Position numbers and translations under genes: made by a program. A DNA stretch of 64,000 nt from CADEEN01 sp963840805 (GTDB taxonomy: Bacteria; Pseudomonadota; Gammaproteobacteria; Burkholderiales; Burkholderiaceae_C): the NCBI GenBank assembly GCA_963840805.1, contig CAWJAJ010000017.1, positions 1 through 64,000 of the forward strand. Reading direction: 5' to 3'. Below are positions 36,851-45,918 of the stretch, in pieces; the first letter of the stretch is position 1; each line of letters begins with the position of its first letter. Under the pieces are notes generated by a model. That model was not told the origin of the DNA and searched no databases. It worked only from the letters and a program-made list of their open reading frames with translations.

Positions 36851-36877
36851 TCAGCACTCTATTGACGAGAGTGCTAA
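36851..36877 (+). promoter_or_regulatory. CIRCE operator (HrcA-binding site) upstream of rpoH
   Basis: The inverted repeat TCAGCACTC-N9-GAGTGCTAA differs from the CIRCE consensus TTAGCACTC-N9-GAGTGCTAA at a single base. It ends 40 bases before the rpoH start codon. A TAATAT (36875-36880) overlaps its right arm and is a plausible -10, so HrcA binding would block transcription. HrcA normally represses groE and dnaK; control of the heat-shock sigma factor itself by CIRCE places two heat-shock circuits in series. Confidence 0.9.
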
Positions 36878-36917
36878 TATTTTGGAACCGGAGCTTGATG
36901 AGCCCCTCCAATACGCC

Positions 36918-37844
36918 ATGAACAAAACTGCTGCGACCGAACTGACCGTGCGAAATCCGTGGGCGCTGGTGCCGCCGATCGGCAACCTCGACGCCTACAT
37001 CTCTGCCGTCAACCGCATCCCGCTGCTGACCCCGCAGGAAGAGATGGACTTCGCGCGGCGCCTGCGCACGGCCGGTGATCTCGAGGCCGCCGGGCGCTTG
37101 GTGCTGTCGCACCTGCGCCTGGTGGTGTCGGTTTCGCGCCAGTACCTGGGCTACGGGCTGCCACAGGGCGACCTGATCCAGGAAGGCAATGTCGGCCTGA
37201 TGAAGGCCGTCAAGCGCTTCGACCCCGAGCAGGGCGTGCGGCTCGTGAGCTACGCCCTGCACTGGATCCGCGCCGAGATCCACGAGTACATCCTGAAGAA
37301 CTGGCGCATGGTGAAGGTGGCCACCACCAAGGCCCAGCGCAAGCTGTTCTTCAACCTGCGCTCGATGAAGCAGGGCATGAAGGCGGATGCCCTGGATGGC
37401 GACACCCACCGCGGCACGCTCAGCCCCGGCGAAGTCGACACCGTGGCGCGGGCCCTGAACGTCAAGCGCGAAGAGGTGCTCGAGATGGAAACGCGGATGT
37501 CGGGCGGCGACGTGCCGCTCGAGCCGCAAACCAGCGACGACGGCGAAGAGAGCTTCGCGCCGATCGCCTACCTCGCCGACGACGCCAGCGAGCCCACGCG
37601 CGTGCTCGAGGCGCGGCGCCGCGACCAGATGGCCGGCGACGGCATCCTGCACGCGCTCGACGCGCTCGACGCCCGCAGCCGCCGCATCGTCGAGGAGCGC
37701 TGGCTGAAGGTCAACGATGACAGCTCGGGCGGCATGACGCTGCACGAACTGGCCGCGGAATACGGCGTCAGCGCCGAGCGCATCCGCCAGATCGAGGTGG
37801 CGGCGATGAAGAAGATGCGCACGGCGCTCGAAGCGCGGCACTGA
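36918..37844 (+). CDS. rpoH: RNA polymerase heat-shock sigma factor (sigma-32)
   Basis: A 308-residue group 3 sigma factor. Region 2 has DLIQEGNVGLMKAVKRFDP for core binding and melting and LVSYALHWIRAEIHEYIL for -10 recognition. QRKLFFNLR at 140-148 is the RpoH box, diagnostic for sigma-32. Region 4 ends with the helix-turn-helix LHELAAEYGVSAERIRQIEV. The frame extends upstream to 36774, but the CIRCE operator lies inside that extension, so I start at the ATG at 36918. Regulation is by HrcA at CIRCE; RNA thermometer folding was not assessed. A strong terminator follows 14 bases after the stop. Confidence 0.96.
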   Translation: MNKTAATELTVRNPWALVPPIGNLDAYISAVNRIPLLTPQEEMDFARRLRTAGDLEAAGRLVLSHLRLVVSVSRQYLGYGLPQGDLIQEGNVGLMKAVKRFDPEQGVRLVSYALHWIRAEIHEYILKNWRMVKVATTKAQRKLFFNLRSMKQGMKADALDGDTHRGTLSPGEVDTVARALNVKREEVLEMETRMSGGDVPLEPQTSDDGEESFAPIAYLADDASEPTRVLEARRRDQMAGDGILHALDALDARSRRIVEERWLKVNDDSSGGMTLHELAAEYGVSAERIRQIEVAAMKKMRTALEARH

Positions 37845-37858
37845 GAGGCGGCTCGACG

Positions 37859-37885
37859 AAAACGGCGGCCGCTGGCCGCCGTTTT
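37859..37885. terminator. Bidirectional intrinsic terminator between rpoH and the secretion cluster
   Basis: AAAACGGCGGCC and GGCCGCCGTTTT form a perfect twelve-base-pair stem around the loop GCT, with A and T runs built into both ends. It works as a rho-independent terminator on either strand, so it ends rpoH transcription from the left and the minus-strand secretion operon from the right. Confidence 0.93.
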
Positions 37886-37904
37886 GCATTGCACGTCGCG
37901 AGCC

Positions 37905-38759
37905 TCAGGGTGCCGGCCGCGGTGCTCTCGGCACCGGGTTGGAGACACCGTCGATTTCTGCCAGACAGCGCGCGCCGCCCGGCAGATTGAGCGACGGGTT
38001 GGGCAGTTCCAGTCGCGCCACGAAGGTGCCGCTCGCGGCGTCGATCACGCGATCGACCATCTTGACGGTCGCCGCGTGCCCGCCAGCCAAACCCACAGGC
38101 ATCACGGTGGCCTTCATGCCCGTCTTGATTCGAGTGATCATCGCGGCCGGCATCACGATGTCCACGCGCAGCGGGTCGATCTGCGCGATCTTCAGCACCG
38201 GCTTGCGCCCGCTGCCGGCCTCCGCGATGTCGCCGGGATTGAGCATGCGGTCGAGCACCACGCCATTGAACGGGCTGGCCACGCTGCGCAGGGCCAGCGC
38301 ATCCAGCGCGCGCCGGTGCTCGATCTTGGCCAGTTCGCGGTTCTCGGTGGCGGCCTGCAGCTCGGCCTCGGCCACACGCCGCTCGGCTTCGGCCTCATCA
38401 CGTACCTGCGCCGACGCGTAGTTCTGCTGCGCCAGGTCGGTGGCACGGGCCAGCTTCTTCGTGGCGTAGTCGACGCGATTGCGTGCCGCGGCGATCTGGC
38501 CTTCCATCTGCGCGCGGTAGCGCGCCGAATCGGCCGTCGAGCGCTCGAGGTTGGACGCCAGCTCGACCAGCGGCTGGCCGCGACGGATGGTGTCGCCGCG
38601 CTGCGCGTGCACCTTCTCGATCAGGCCTTCGACCGGCGTGCGCACCTCGACCACCTGCGAGGGCTCGATCAGGCAGTCGAACGGCGCGCCGGCGGCCAGC
38701 GCGCCGGTGGTCGTGGCGCCGAAGGCCAGCATGGTGACGGCATGGATGGTGGATCTCAT
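37905..38759 (-). CDS. Periplasmic adaptor (HlyD/RND membrane-fusion family)
   Basis: A 284-residue exported protein, last gene of the giant-protein cluster. A signal peptide (about residues 1-23, ending GALAAG) is followed by a lipoyl half-motif VRTPVEGLIEKVHAQRGDTI, a helical hairpin (about 75-150, rich in Arg, Glu and Ala), the returning lipoyl half SVASPFNGVVLDRMLNPGDI, and a beta-barrel with LKIAQIDPLRVDIVMPA. This is the layout of periplasmic adaptors that link an inner-membrane machine to the outer membrane. No RND or ABC pump gene is near. The ATG overlaps the stop of the SecA-like gene (ATGA), so the two are translationally coupled. Confidence 0.85.
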   Translation of the reverse strand: MRSTIHAVTMLAFGATTTGALAAGAPFDCLIEPSQVVEVRTPVEGLIEKVHAQRGDTIRRGQPLVELASNLERSTADSARYRAQMEGQIAAARNRVDYATKKLARATDLAQQNYASAQVRDEAEAERRVAEAELQAATENRELAKIEHRRALDALALRSVASPFNGVVLDRMLNPGDIAEAGSGRKPVLKIAQIDPLRVDIVMPAAMITRIKTGMKATVMPVGLAGGHAATVKMVDRVIDAASGTFVARLELPNPSLNLPGGARCLAEIDGVSNPVPRAPRPAP

Positions 38760-40807
38760 TCGCCTCTCCCGGAAAAAGCCAGCAACTTCGCCAGTTGGCG
38801 ATCCTGCTTCAAGTTTTGCATCCGCACTTCGCGGTTGTGCTGTTCGGCGCGCCGTTGTGCCAGCCAACGCAGCCCTTCGAGCAGAGCGCGCGGCACGCCG
38901 TGTTGGCGCACCGACGGCCGCGCCGCCAGAGCCTGTGCCAGGCGTGGGACCTGCGTCGCGAACAACTCGTCGTCGAGCGCGACGACGATCTCGGCGCTGC
39001 CCGGATCGCCCTGGCGCGCGCAGCGGCCGATCAGCTGGCGGTCGATGCGTCGCGACTCGTGGTACTCGGTCAGGATCACGTGCAGGCCGCCGCGCTCGGC
39101 CACGCCCGGCCCGAGCGCGATGTCGGTGCCGCGACCGGCCATGTTGGTGGCCACGGTGACGCGGCCGGCCTGCCCGGCCTGCGCGACGATCTGGGCCTCG
39201 CTCTGGTCCTGCTTGGCGTTGAGCACGACATGCTCGATGCCGCGCGCATCGAGCGCCGCCGAGAGTTGCTCGGAGGCCTGCACGGTGCGCGTGCCGATCA
39301 GCACCGGCCGGTTGCCGTCGATGGCCAACGACTGCGCCACGTCGGCCACGGCCTGCCACTTGGCAGCGCCATCGACCAGGCAGCGCGCCCCGAGCATGCG
39401 GCGGCGCAGCGGCCGGTGCAGCGGCACGCGCACCACGTCCAGCCCGTAGACGCGATGGATCTCCGGCGCCACCTCCATCGCGGTGCCGGTCATGCCCGCC
39501 AGGCGCAGGTAGCGCCGGAACAGGCGCTGGTAGGTGATGCGCGCCAGCGTCTCGCGCTGGCCGGTGAGTTCGACGCCCTCCTTGGCCTCGATCATCTGGT
39601 GCAGGCCGCGCTCCCAGGCGCGGTCGGGCATCACGCGGCCGGTGGATTCGTCGACGATCTGCACCTTGCCGTCGGCGACCACGTAGTGCTGGTCGAGCAG
39701 GTAGAAGGCGCGCGCGGCAAGCGCCTGCTGCAGCATTTCCTCGCGCCGCCGCGGCGACGACCACACCGGGTCGTCCGTGTCTTCGCCGAGTTCGGCCGCG
39801 ATGACGTCGTCGAGCCAGTCGTAGGCGGCCGGCAGCAGCCGCACGCGGCGCGTGCGCTCGTCGAGCGTGTAGTGCAGCGCCGGATCCATGCGCTCGGCCA
39901 GCGCCAGCGCGCGGTCGAAATCCTCGCGGCCCATCGCGGCCTGGTTCTGCGCCGACAGGATCAGCGGCGTGCGCGCCTCGTCGATGAACACGCTGTCGGC
40001 CTCGTCGACGATGCAGAAGGCCAGCCCGCGCAGCACCACGGCCTGCTCGCGCGCTGCCGCGCCGCGACCGCCTCCGCGCACGCGATCGAGCGCCAGGTGC
40101 AGGCGGCTCGCGCGGTCGCCGAGCGCAGTGCGGTCGCGCAGGTAGTCGAACGCCAGCTCCTTGTTGGTGCAGTAGGTGATCGGCTGGCATAGGCAGCCTG
40201 CCGCTGCGGGCGCGGCAGGCCCTGCACGACGACGCCGACCTCCAGGCCGAAGAAGCCGTACAGCGGCCCCATTTCGGCGGCATCGCGCGCGGCCAGGTAG
40301 TCGTTGACGGTGACCACGTGCACCGGCAGCCGCGACAGCGCCACGGTGCAGGCGGGCAGCACCGCCGCAAAGGTCTTGCCCTCGCCGGTGGCCATCTCGA
40401 CCAGCGTGCCCTGCAGCAGCGACCAGCCGGCCAGGTACTGCGTGTCGTAGGGCCGCTTGCCGAGCACGCGCTGCGCGGCCTCGCCGATCAGCGCGAACAC
40501 GCGCGCCACTGGGCTGCGCAGCGAAGCCCTCGCGATGGAACCGGCGGCCCAGGGCCTGGGCTTCGCGGCGCAGTTCGTCGTCGCTGAGCAATGCGGCCTG
40601 CGCGGCCGCGCGGTGCACCGCAGGCACGAACGATCGGCCCGGCCTGGCGCGCCCGGCCGCAGCCATGCGCAACGGCGCCGGCAAGCGCGACCACAGGCCG
40701 ATGGCCAGCCGGTCGTGCCAGGCCGGCTCGCGCTCGCCGCGCTCGACATAGGGCCGGCCCGGCGCCAGATCGGCCGGGGTCACGTCGAGCGCAGCCACGT
40801 CAGACAT
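38756..40807 (-). CDS. SecA-like translocase ATPase lacking the C-terminal domains, frame broken
   Basis: About 680 residues after correction, against roughly 900 for housekeeping SecA. Motor motifs are all present: Walker A MATGEGKT (about 40374-40397, in the shifted frame), VDEADSVFIDEARTPLILS, DESTGRVMPDRAWERGLHQM, RLAGMTGTA, and NMAGRGTDIALG with ESRRIDRQLIGRCARQGDPG. Thus nucleotide-binding domains 1 and 2 and the peptide-crosslinking region are there. After the short RRAEQHNREVRMQNLKQDRQ helix the protein ends, so most of the helical scaffold, the helical wing and the C-terminal zinc/SecB-binding tail are missing. Frame breaks lie near 40510 and 40195. It starts at the ATG at 40807 and overlaps its neighbours on both sides. 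I infer a dedicated motor for the cluster's substrate. Confidence 0.85.
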   Translation of the reverse strand: MSDVAALDVTPADLAPGRPYVERGEREPAWHDRLAIGLWSRLPAPLRMAAAGRARPGRSFVPAVHRAAAQAALLSDDELRREAQALGRRFHREGFAAQPSGARVRADRRGRAARARQAALRHAVPGRLVAAAGHAGRDGHRRGQDLCGGAARLHRGAVAAAGARGHRQRLPGRARCRRNGAAVRLLRPGGRRRRAGPAAPAAAGCLCQPITYCTNKELAFDYLRDRTALGDRASRLHLALDRVRGGGRGAAAREQAVVLRGLAFCIVDEADSVFIDEARTPLILSAQNQAAMGREDFDRALALAERMDPALHYTLDERTRRVRLLPAAYDWLDDVIAAELGEDTDDPVWSSPRRREEMLQQALAARAFYLLDQHYVVADGKVQIVDESTGRVMPDRAWERGLHQMIEAKEGVELTGQRETLARITYQRLFRRYLRLAGMTGTAMEVAPEIHRVYGLDVVRVPLHRPLRRRMLGARCLVDGAAKWQAVADVAQSLAIDGNRPVLIGTRTVQASEQLSAALDARGIEHVVLNAKQDQSEAQIVAQAGQAGRVTVATNMAGRGTDIALGPGVAERGGLHVILTEYHESRRIDRQLIGRCARQGDPGSAEIVVALDDELFATQVPRLAQALAARPSVRQHGVPRALLEGLRWLAQRRAEQHNREVRMQNLKQDRQLAKLLAFSGRGE

Positions 40808-42967
40808 CGAAATGCGTGAGCAACAGCCGGCGCAGGCTGCGGTACCACTGCACCGCCAGCGGCAGCGGCGGATGCTCGAAGCGCACATGCACGCGCTGGC
40901 CGAACAGCGGTGCCGTCGCCGCGCCATCCAGCGGCTCGATATCGATCTGGAACAAGCGCTCGAGCGTCGCGCACGCCCTGCGAGTCGCGCGGGTCGATGG
41001 CGATGCGGCCACCGCCGCTGACCGCCAGCACGCGGCTGGGCAACTCGTTCTTGCCGGCGGGTTGCTGGCGCACGATGCGGCCGTCGATCACACGTGAGGG
41101 ATCGTGCGCCAGGCGCATCTGCACGCCGCCGCCGGGCACGCCGACGGTATCGATGTCGGCCTGCGTGACGACCACCTTCACCTGCGGCCGCTCGTTGCCG
41201 TCCAAGCACGAAACCGAGCACTTCGCCCTGGCGATAGAAACGCCCGGCCTGGTCTTCCGGGCGCACGACGACGAAACGCCCCGCGCTCTGGCTCGCCACC
41301 ACCAGCGCGGCGGCGCGTTCACGGGCGCGGGCCAGTGCCAGCGCTTCAGCGACCAGCTGCTCGCGCACCATCTCGGCACGGGCGCGGTCGGCCACGAACT
41401 CGAGCGCGTAGTTGGCCTCGAGCTCGGCCACGCGCGCTTCGAGCAGCGCCACCTGGGCCTCGATGCGCGGGGTCGCGGTTGGCGATCAGCGGCTGGCCGG
41501 CGACGACGCTCGAGCCCGGCGGCACAAGGTGGCTGGCGACGAAACCGCTGGTGCCCGCGCGCAACGTCGCCTGCTCGGGCAGCCAGACCACGCCCTCGGC
41601 CTGCGTGCGCAGCGGCATCGGCACGGTGCCCAGCAGCACGGCCAGCAGCAGCCAGCCCGCCGCCACCGATGGCCCAGGCGCGGCCGCGCAATTCGCGCAG
41701 CGGGCCGCGGCTGTTCATGCGCCGACAGCACCTTGATCAGCGGCACCACCGCCATCATCACCACCGCCCACAGCGCCAGCACCACGCCGATGAAGAAGAA
41801 GCGCGTGGCGATGAACAGCGCGATCGCGATCGTGACGAACATGCGGTAGAACGTCGAGGCGGCGCCGTAGACGGTGAGCCAGACCGCCTCCGACAGTCGA
41901 GTGCGCCACCGGCGTGGCGCTGTCCGATCGCAGCACGTAGCGCTGCGCCAGGTAGCCCCAGTGGCGCGCCGCCTGCTGCGCCAGGTTGGGCATCTCGATC
42001 AGGTCGGCAAGGATGTAGTAGGCGTCGTAGCGCAGCAGCGGGTTGCCGTTGAAGATCAGCGTCGAGACGCCGGCCACCAGCATCACGTTGAACGCCAGCG
42101 CGCGCACGAAGCCCGGTTCGACCGCCAGCCAGACGTAGAACGCGAGCGCCGCCAGGAACAGCTCGACCACCATGCCGGCCGCGCCGACCAGCGCGCGCCG
42201 CCACTTGCGAGCGGAACACCGTCGACGAGCTGGCGTCGACATACGGCACCGGCATCAGCACCAGCAGCATCAGCGCCCATGTCGTGCACCTCGCCGCCGC
42301 CGGCGCGGGTGGCGCTGGCGTGGCCCAGCTCGTGCAGTGAACTTGATGAACGGGAACACCAGCCACAGCAGCAGCAGGTTGTCGACCTGCAGCACGCGGT
42401 CGGACAGGTTGCCGGTCAGTTCGGGCCAGTGCGGCGGCAGCAGCACCAGCGCCGGCAGCACGACGGCCAGCCACAACGCGACCGCCGCCCCAGCCCCACA
42501 GCAGCGGCCAGAACGCGGCGAAGCGGTCGAGCACGCGGCCCGGGTCCCACAGCGGGATGCGCACCGCCATCGGGTTGGCCCAGCTGCGGCGGCGCTTCTG
42601 CGCGGCCTGGCGTGTGCCGCGCTCGAACAACTCCAGCGCATCGGGCGAGACGTCGGTCTGCAGCAGATCGGCGGCATGCAGCTGGCCGAGCAGGTGGATC
42701 ACCTCGTCCTGGGTCGGCGCGTCTTCGCCGAGCTGGCGCTGCGCCAGCGGCCCACAGGTCGGCCACGCTGCGCTGGCCGTCCATGCCGGCCAGCAGCAGC
42801 CGCGCGCCGGGCGTGAAGCGGTGCACGCGGCCGTTGGCCGGGTCCTGCAGCAGGTACCAGACCTTGCCGCGATAGCGCTGCCGGTGCAGCTTGGCGCGCG
42901 CCAGCAACTGCGGGCGCAGCGCCGCCACGCGGTACCACAGGCTGCTGTGCATCGATGCCGTCGTCAT
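40800..42967 (-). CDS. PqqD-like / M50-type zinc protease / HlyD adaptor fusion protein, frame broken
   Basis: I read about 720 residues by joining frames. The N-terminus (ATG at 42967, GAGG before it) looks PqqD-like: YRGKVWYLLQDPANGRVHRF and FTPGARLLLAGMDGQRSVAD. A membrane domain follows, with the zinc motif HELGHA encoded at about 42317-42337, VPYVDASSSTVFRS, GAAGMVVELFLAALAFYVW and NPLLRYDAYYILADLIEMPN, which match site-2-protease-like M50 proteins. The C-terminal third is an HlyD-type adaptor: EGVVWLPEQATLRAGTSGFV, a coiled-coil LLEARVAELEANYALEFVAD, RFVVVRPEDQAGRFYRQGEV and a closing FGQRVHVRFEHPPLPLAVQW. Several breaks occur (for example near 42330, 42190, 41890, 41700, 41475, 41210). 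The stop overlaps the SecA-like start. Confidence 0.75.
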
Positions 42968-43052
42968 ACCGAGGCACCTCACGACCGCTCGCGTCATGGC
43001 AGCGATGGTTGCGCCGCTCGCCCGCTTGCGGGGAGGGCGGCGTGGGGCGAGT

Positions 43053-44988
43053 TCAAGGCATCCAGTTCCACAGCGTCAGGCGCAGCCAGTCGGTGAAGCC
43101 GTGGGTCCAGATCCAGAGCAGGCTGCGCTCGCCGACCGACGACCTTGCCCACGCCTTCCATGCCCGGGCGCAGGCGCGGCGCCGTGCCCTCGAGCTGGGC
43201 CTCGACGCGGAAGAAGTTGCGGCCGTCCTGCTGCGTGGCCACCGGGGTGATCTGGCTGCACCGTGAACGGCAGCGCCTGTCCGGGCAGGCCCGACAGCAC
43301 CAGCTCGCCACGCTGGCCGAGCGCCAGGCGGCGATGTCGCGCTCGTCGACCTGCAGGATCACGCGGTAGCCGCCGAGCGGCGCCACCTCGAACAGCACGC
43401 GGCCCTGCTCCACCGGCGAGCCGATCTGCTGGCTCAGGTCGCCCGAGACGACGACGCCGTCGAAGGGCGCCACCAGCGTGGCCCGCGCCAGGCGCTCCTG
43501 CACCAGCGCCAGCTGGGCCTGCGCCTGGCCGATCTGCGCCGCGATGACGCCCATCGCGCCGCGGTCCTGCGCGGCCATGCGCGACCTGGAAGCGGCGCTG
43601 CAACTGCTCGCGCTCGGCGCGCCAGCGCGCAGCGCTCGAGCTTGAGGTCGCGGTCGTCGAGCCGCGCCAGCGGCTGGCCCTGGCTGCACCGTGTCGCCGG
43701 CGCGCGCCAGCGCCTGCGCGACGAAGCCGTCGAACGGCGCCACCGCGGCGATCTGCGTGCGAACCTTCGATCACGGTGCGTGCCGAGACGCGGTAGTCGA
43801 TGTGCCAGAACGTCAGCACCGAGCCAGCAACAGCGCCGCCGTGCCGGCAGAGCAGCTTGACGCCCGGGTGGCGCGGCCCGAGCCAGCGCCAGCGGCGAAC
43901 GAACGCAGCGATTCGCGCAGCGCGCTGCCACCACGGCAGCTCGCGTTCGCGCAGCAGCGCCCACACCGGGCCGAGCAACTCGCCGGCGGCGCGGGCCAGA
44001 CGCTGCGTCCGCGTCGTCGAACGGCGGGCCGGCATTGCGCTCGAGCGTCAGCGCGCCGAGCGTCTGGCGCCTCGTGCAGCAGCGGCACGCGCAGCATGGC
44101 CTGCGACCTTCAGCTCGCGCGCCACCTCGCGCATGCGCGATGGCGCCGAGGTCGTCGGCCGCTGTCGGCGGATGGCGCACCGGCACGCCGAGGTCGAGCA
44201 CCTCGTCCATCGCATCGCCGAGCCAGCGCACGAGGTCCGAGCGGCGCATCGAAGGTCGCGGTGTGCGACAGCGCCAGCGGCGTGATCCGGCCGTGGCGCT
44301 CCAAGCCCGATGCTGACGCGGTCGCATTGCAGGCGCTGCGCGAGCTCGTTGGCCACCGCCAGCGCCGACGGCTCGCAGCCGGCCGTGCTGCAGCGCGGTG
44401 GCCATCAGGTCGTTGAGCAGGTCGACACGCGCCAGCGCGGCCTCGCGCTCGGCCAGCAGGCGCTGGCGGAAATGATCGACCAGCCAGGCGATGGCCCAGT
44501 GGATGCTGCGCAGCGCGCGCTGGAGTTCGACGTCGGCGCTGGGCCCGAGCTCGAGCACGACCGCGCCCCACAGCCGCCCGGCGACCTCGACCGGATACGC
44601 CACCTGCGACAGCGCTTCGCCGCCCGGCGCGCCCGCAGGTGCGGCAATGACCACACCGGCGCGCTCGGTCAGCGCACGCTGCGCCGGCCGGGCCGAGGTA
44701 CTGCAGGTCGCGGCGACGGATCGGGCCAGACCGCGCTGACGCGGTAGGGCCCGTGCTCCTCCTCGCCGACCAGCAGCAGCGCCGCGCGGCAGCGCTCGAT
44801 GCGCGTGCACAGCAGGCCAGCCAACTGGTGCAGAACTCGTCGGCGTCGGCGGGCGCAGTGAAGCGGCTCCACGCCGCCGCCTCGGCCCGGGCATGGGCCT
44901 CGTCGGCGATCGAATAGACCGGGGCGGATCCTTGCATCGCGTCGCGAACTCGACAGTGGCCGGGCGGCAGCGGCTCAGCGCCCGGCAT
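43053..44988 (-). CDS. GAF domain - HlyD adaptor fusion protein, frame heavily broken
   Basis: About 640 residues by joining frames. The N-terminal half has GAF-like sensor features: LERCRAALLLVGEE in one frame, QVAYPVEVAGRLWGAVVLEL, and a long helix RSIHWAIAWLVDHFRQRLLA with ALARVDLLNDLMATALQH. A second GAF-like region follows. A membrane anchor appears near 43810-43990, then HlyD parts: APFDGFVAQALARAGDTVQ, helices with IAAQIGQAQAQLALVQERLA, ATLVAPFDGVVVSGDLSQQI, GRVLFEVAPLGGYRVILQVD and a tail ERSLLWIWTHGFTDWLRLTL ending at 43053. The start is uncertain (ATG at 44988 or 44937). At least eight frame changes are visible. It suggests a ligand-gated adaptor in the export complex. Confidence 0.65.
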
Positions 44989-44991
44989 GCG

Positions 44992-45756
44992 TCACGCCGC
45001 GGCCGTGGCCTCGTCGGCCTCGGCCGGCAGGCGTGCCGATCAGGCGGTCCTTCACTTCGTTGAAGTTGCGCATCGAGTACAGGTGCAGGTAGAGCAGTTC
45101 CAGCTCGTCGGTCTTGGCCAGCATCGCCAGCTTGTCCGGCGTCGAGCTCGCGCAGCTTGGTTCGGCTCGCACGCCATGAAGCCGGTCAGCGACAGGTTGC
45201 TCGCCGCTGGGCGTGGTGACCTTGGCCGTGCATCGGCTCGAGCAGGCCGAACTCCTTCAGGCGCCGGCCGAGCGCCTGCGTCCGCACGAAGTGCGCCTGG
45301 TACTCCTGCAGGAACTTGAGCACCTGATCGACGTACGGCGTGGGGCGGCCGTCGTCGCCGAACAGCCGCTGGCCGCGACCCTGCGGTATTGAGCCCGGGA
45401 TAGGCCTCGTCGATGCACAGCGTCAGCGTCTTGTTGTCGGCACTGGCCGCGAACACGAACGGATAGCGCCGGATGAAGGCCGGGATGTACTTGGCGTTCC
45501 AGTGCCCGTCGGGCCCGAGGTAGAGGTTCTGGTCGCCCTTGACGCCCAGCACCACGGCCGGCATCACGTCGTCGCCCACCGCGGTGAAGACCACCGCGTA
45601 TTCGGTGGCGGCGCGCAGGATCTCCACCGCCATCAGCGGCACGGCGTTGACGCCGGCGCTGAAGGTGTAGTTGCCATCAACGTCGACCGAATGTTTGCCG
45701 TGCCGTGCCGGGGTGATCGGCACGGCGGTTTCGTAGATCAGCAGTTGCTTGCCCAT
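44992..45756 (-). CDS. SapC family protein, copy 1, frame broken
   Basis: About 250 residues. The first 120 are clean: LIYETAVPITPARHGKHSV, VNAVPLMAVEILRAATEYAV, NAKYIPAFIRRYPFVFAAS and KTLTLCIDEAYPGLN, all matching copy 2. After about 45380 the frame changes several times but recovers a tail VKDRLIGTPAEADEATAAA ending at 44992. The Pfam family is named after the Campylobacter S-layer transport gene sapC; the biochemical role is unsettled. The ATG has GGAG eight bases upstream. Its neighbours point to a role in export or surface retention of the giant protein. Confidence 0.78.
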
Positions 45757-45918
45757 GGGCGGTTCTCCGGAGTTGTCAGCACATGTAACGCCAGTTTGGC
45801 ATCGTGCGCTGGATTGCCGATCGGGTGAATCCCTTTTTCGAAGGGTGGGGCCAATACCACTTGGCGCCGCTGCAACGGCACGCCGCAGCCACCGTGTCGC
45901 GCCAGGCGCGACCGGCGG
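45757..45918 (-). other. Spacer between the two sapC genes with a GC hairpin
   Basis: The 162 bases separate the tandem sapC copies, far more than the other gaps in the cluster. GTCGCGCC/GGCGCGAC (45896-45912) forms a tight hairpin directly after the copy 2 stop, without a T-tract, so it may attenuate or process the transcript. The rest may hold a secondary promoter for copy 1; no clear -35/-10 pair is visible. Confidence 0.4.

Noticed and set aside
36774..36917. N-terminal extension of rpoH
   Set aside because: The CIRCE operator and a -10-like element lie inside it, and sigma-32 similarity begins at the ATG at 36918.
38756..41452. Apparent HlyD-SecA fusion of 898 codons
   Set aside because: The adaptor part stops at 40800 in its own frame and the SecA-like gene has its own ATG at 40807; the long frame results from indels.
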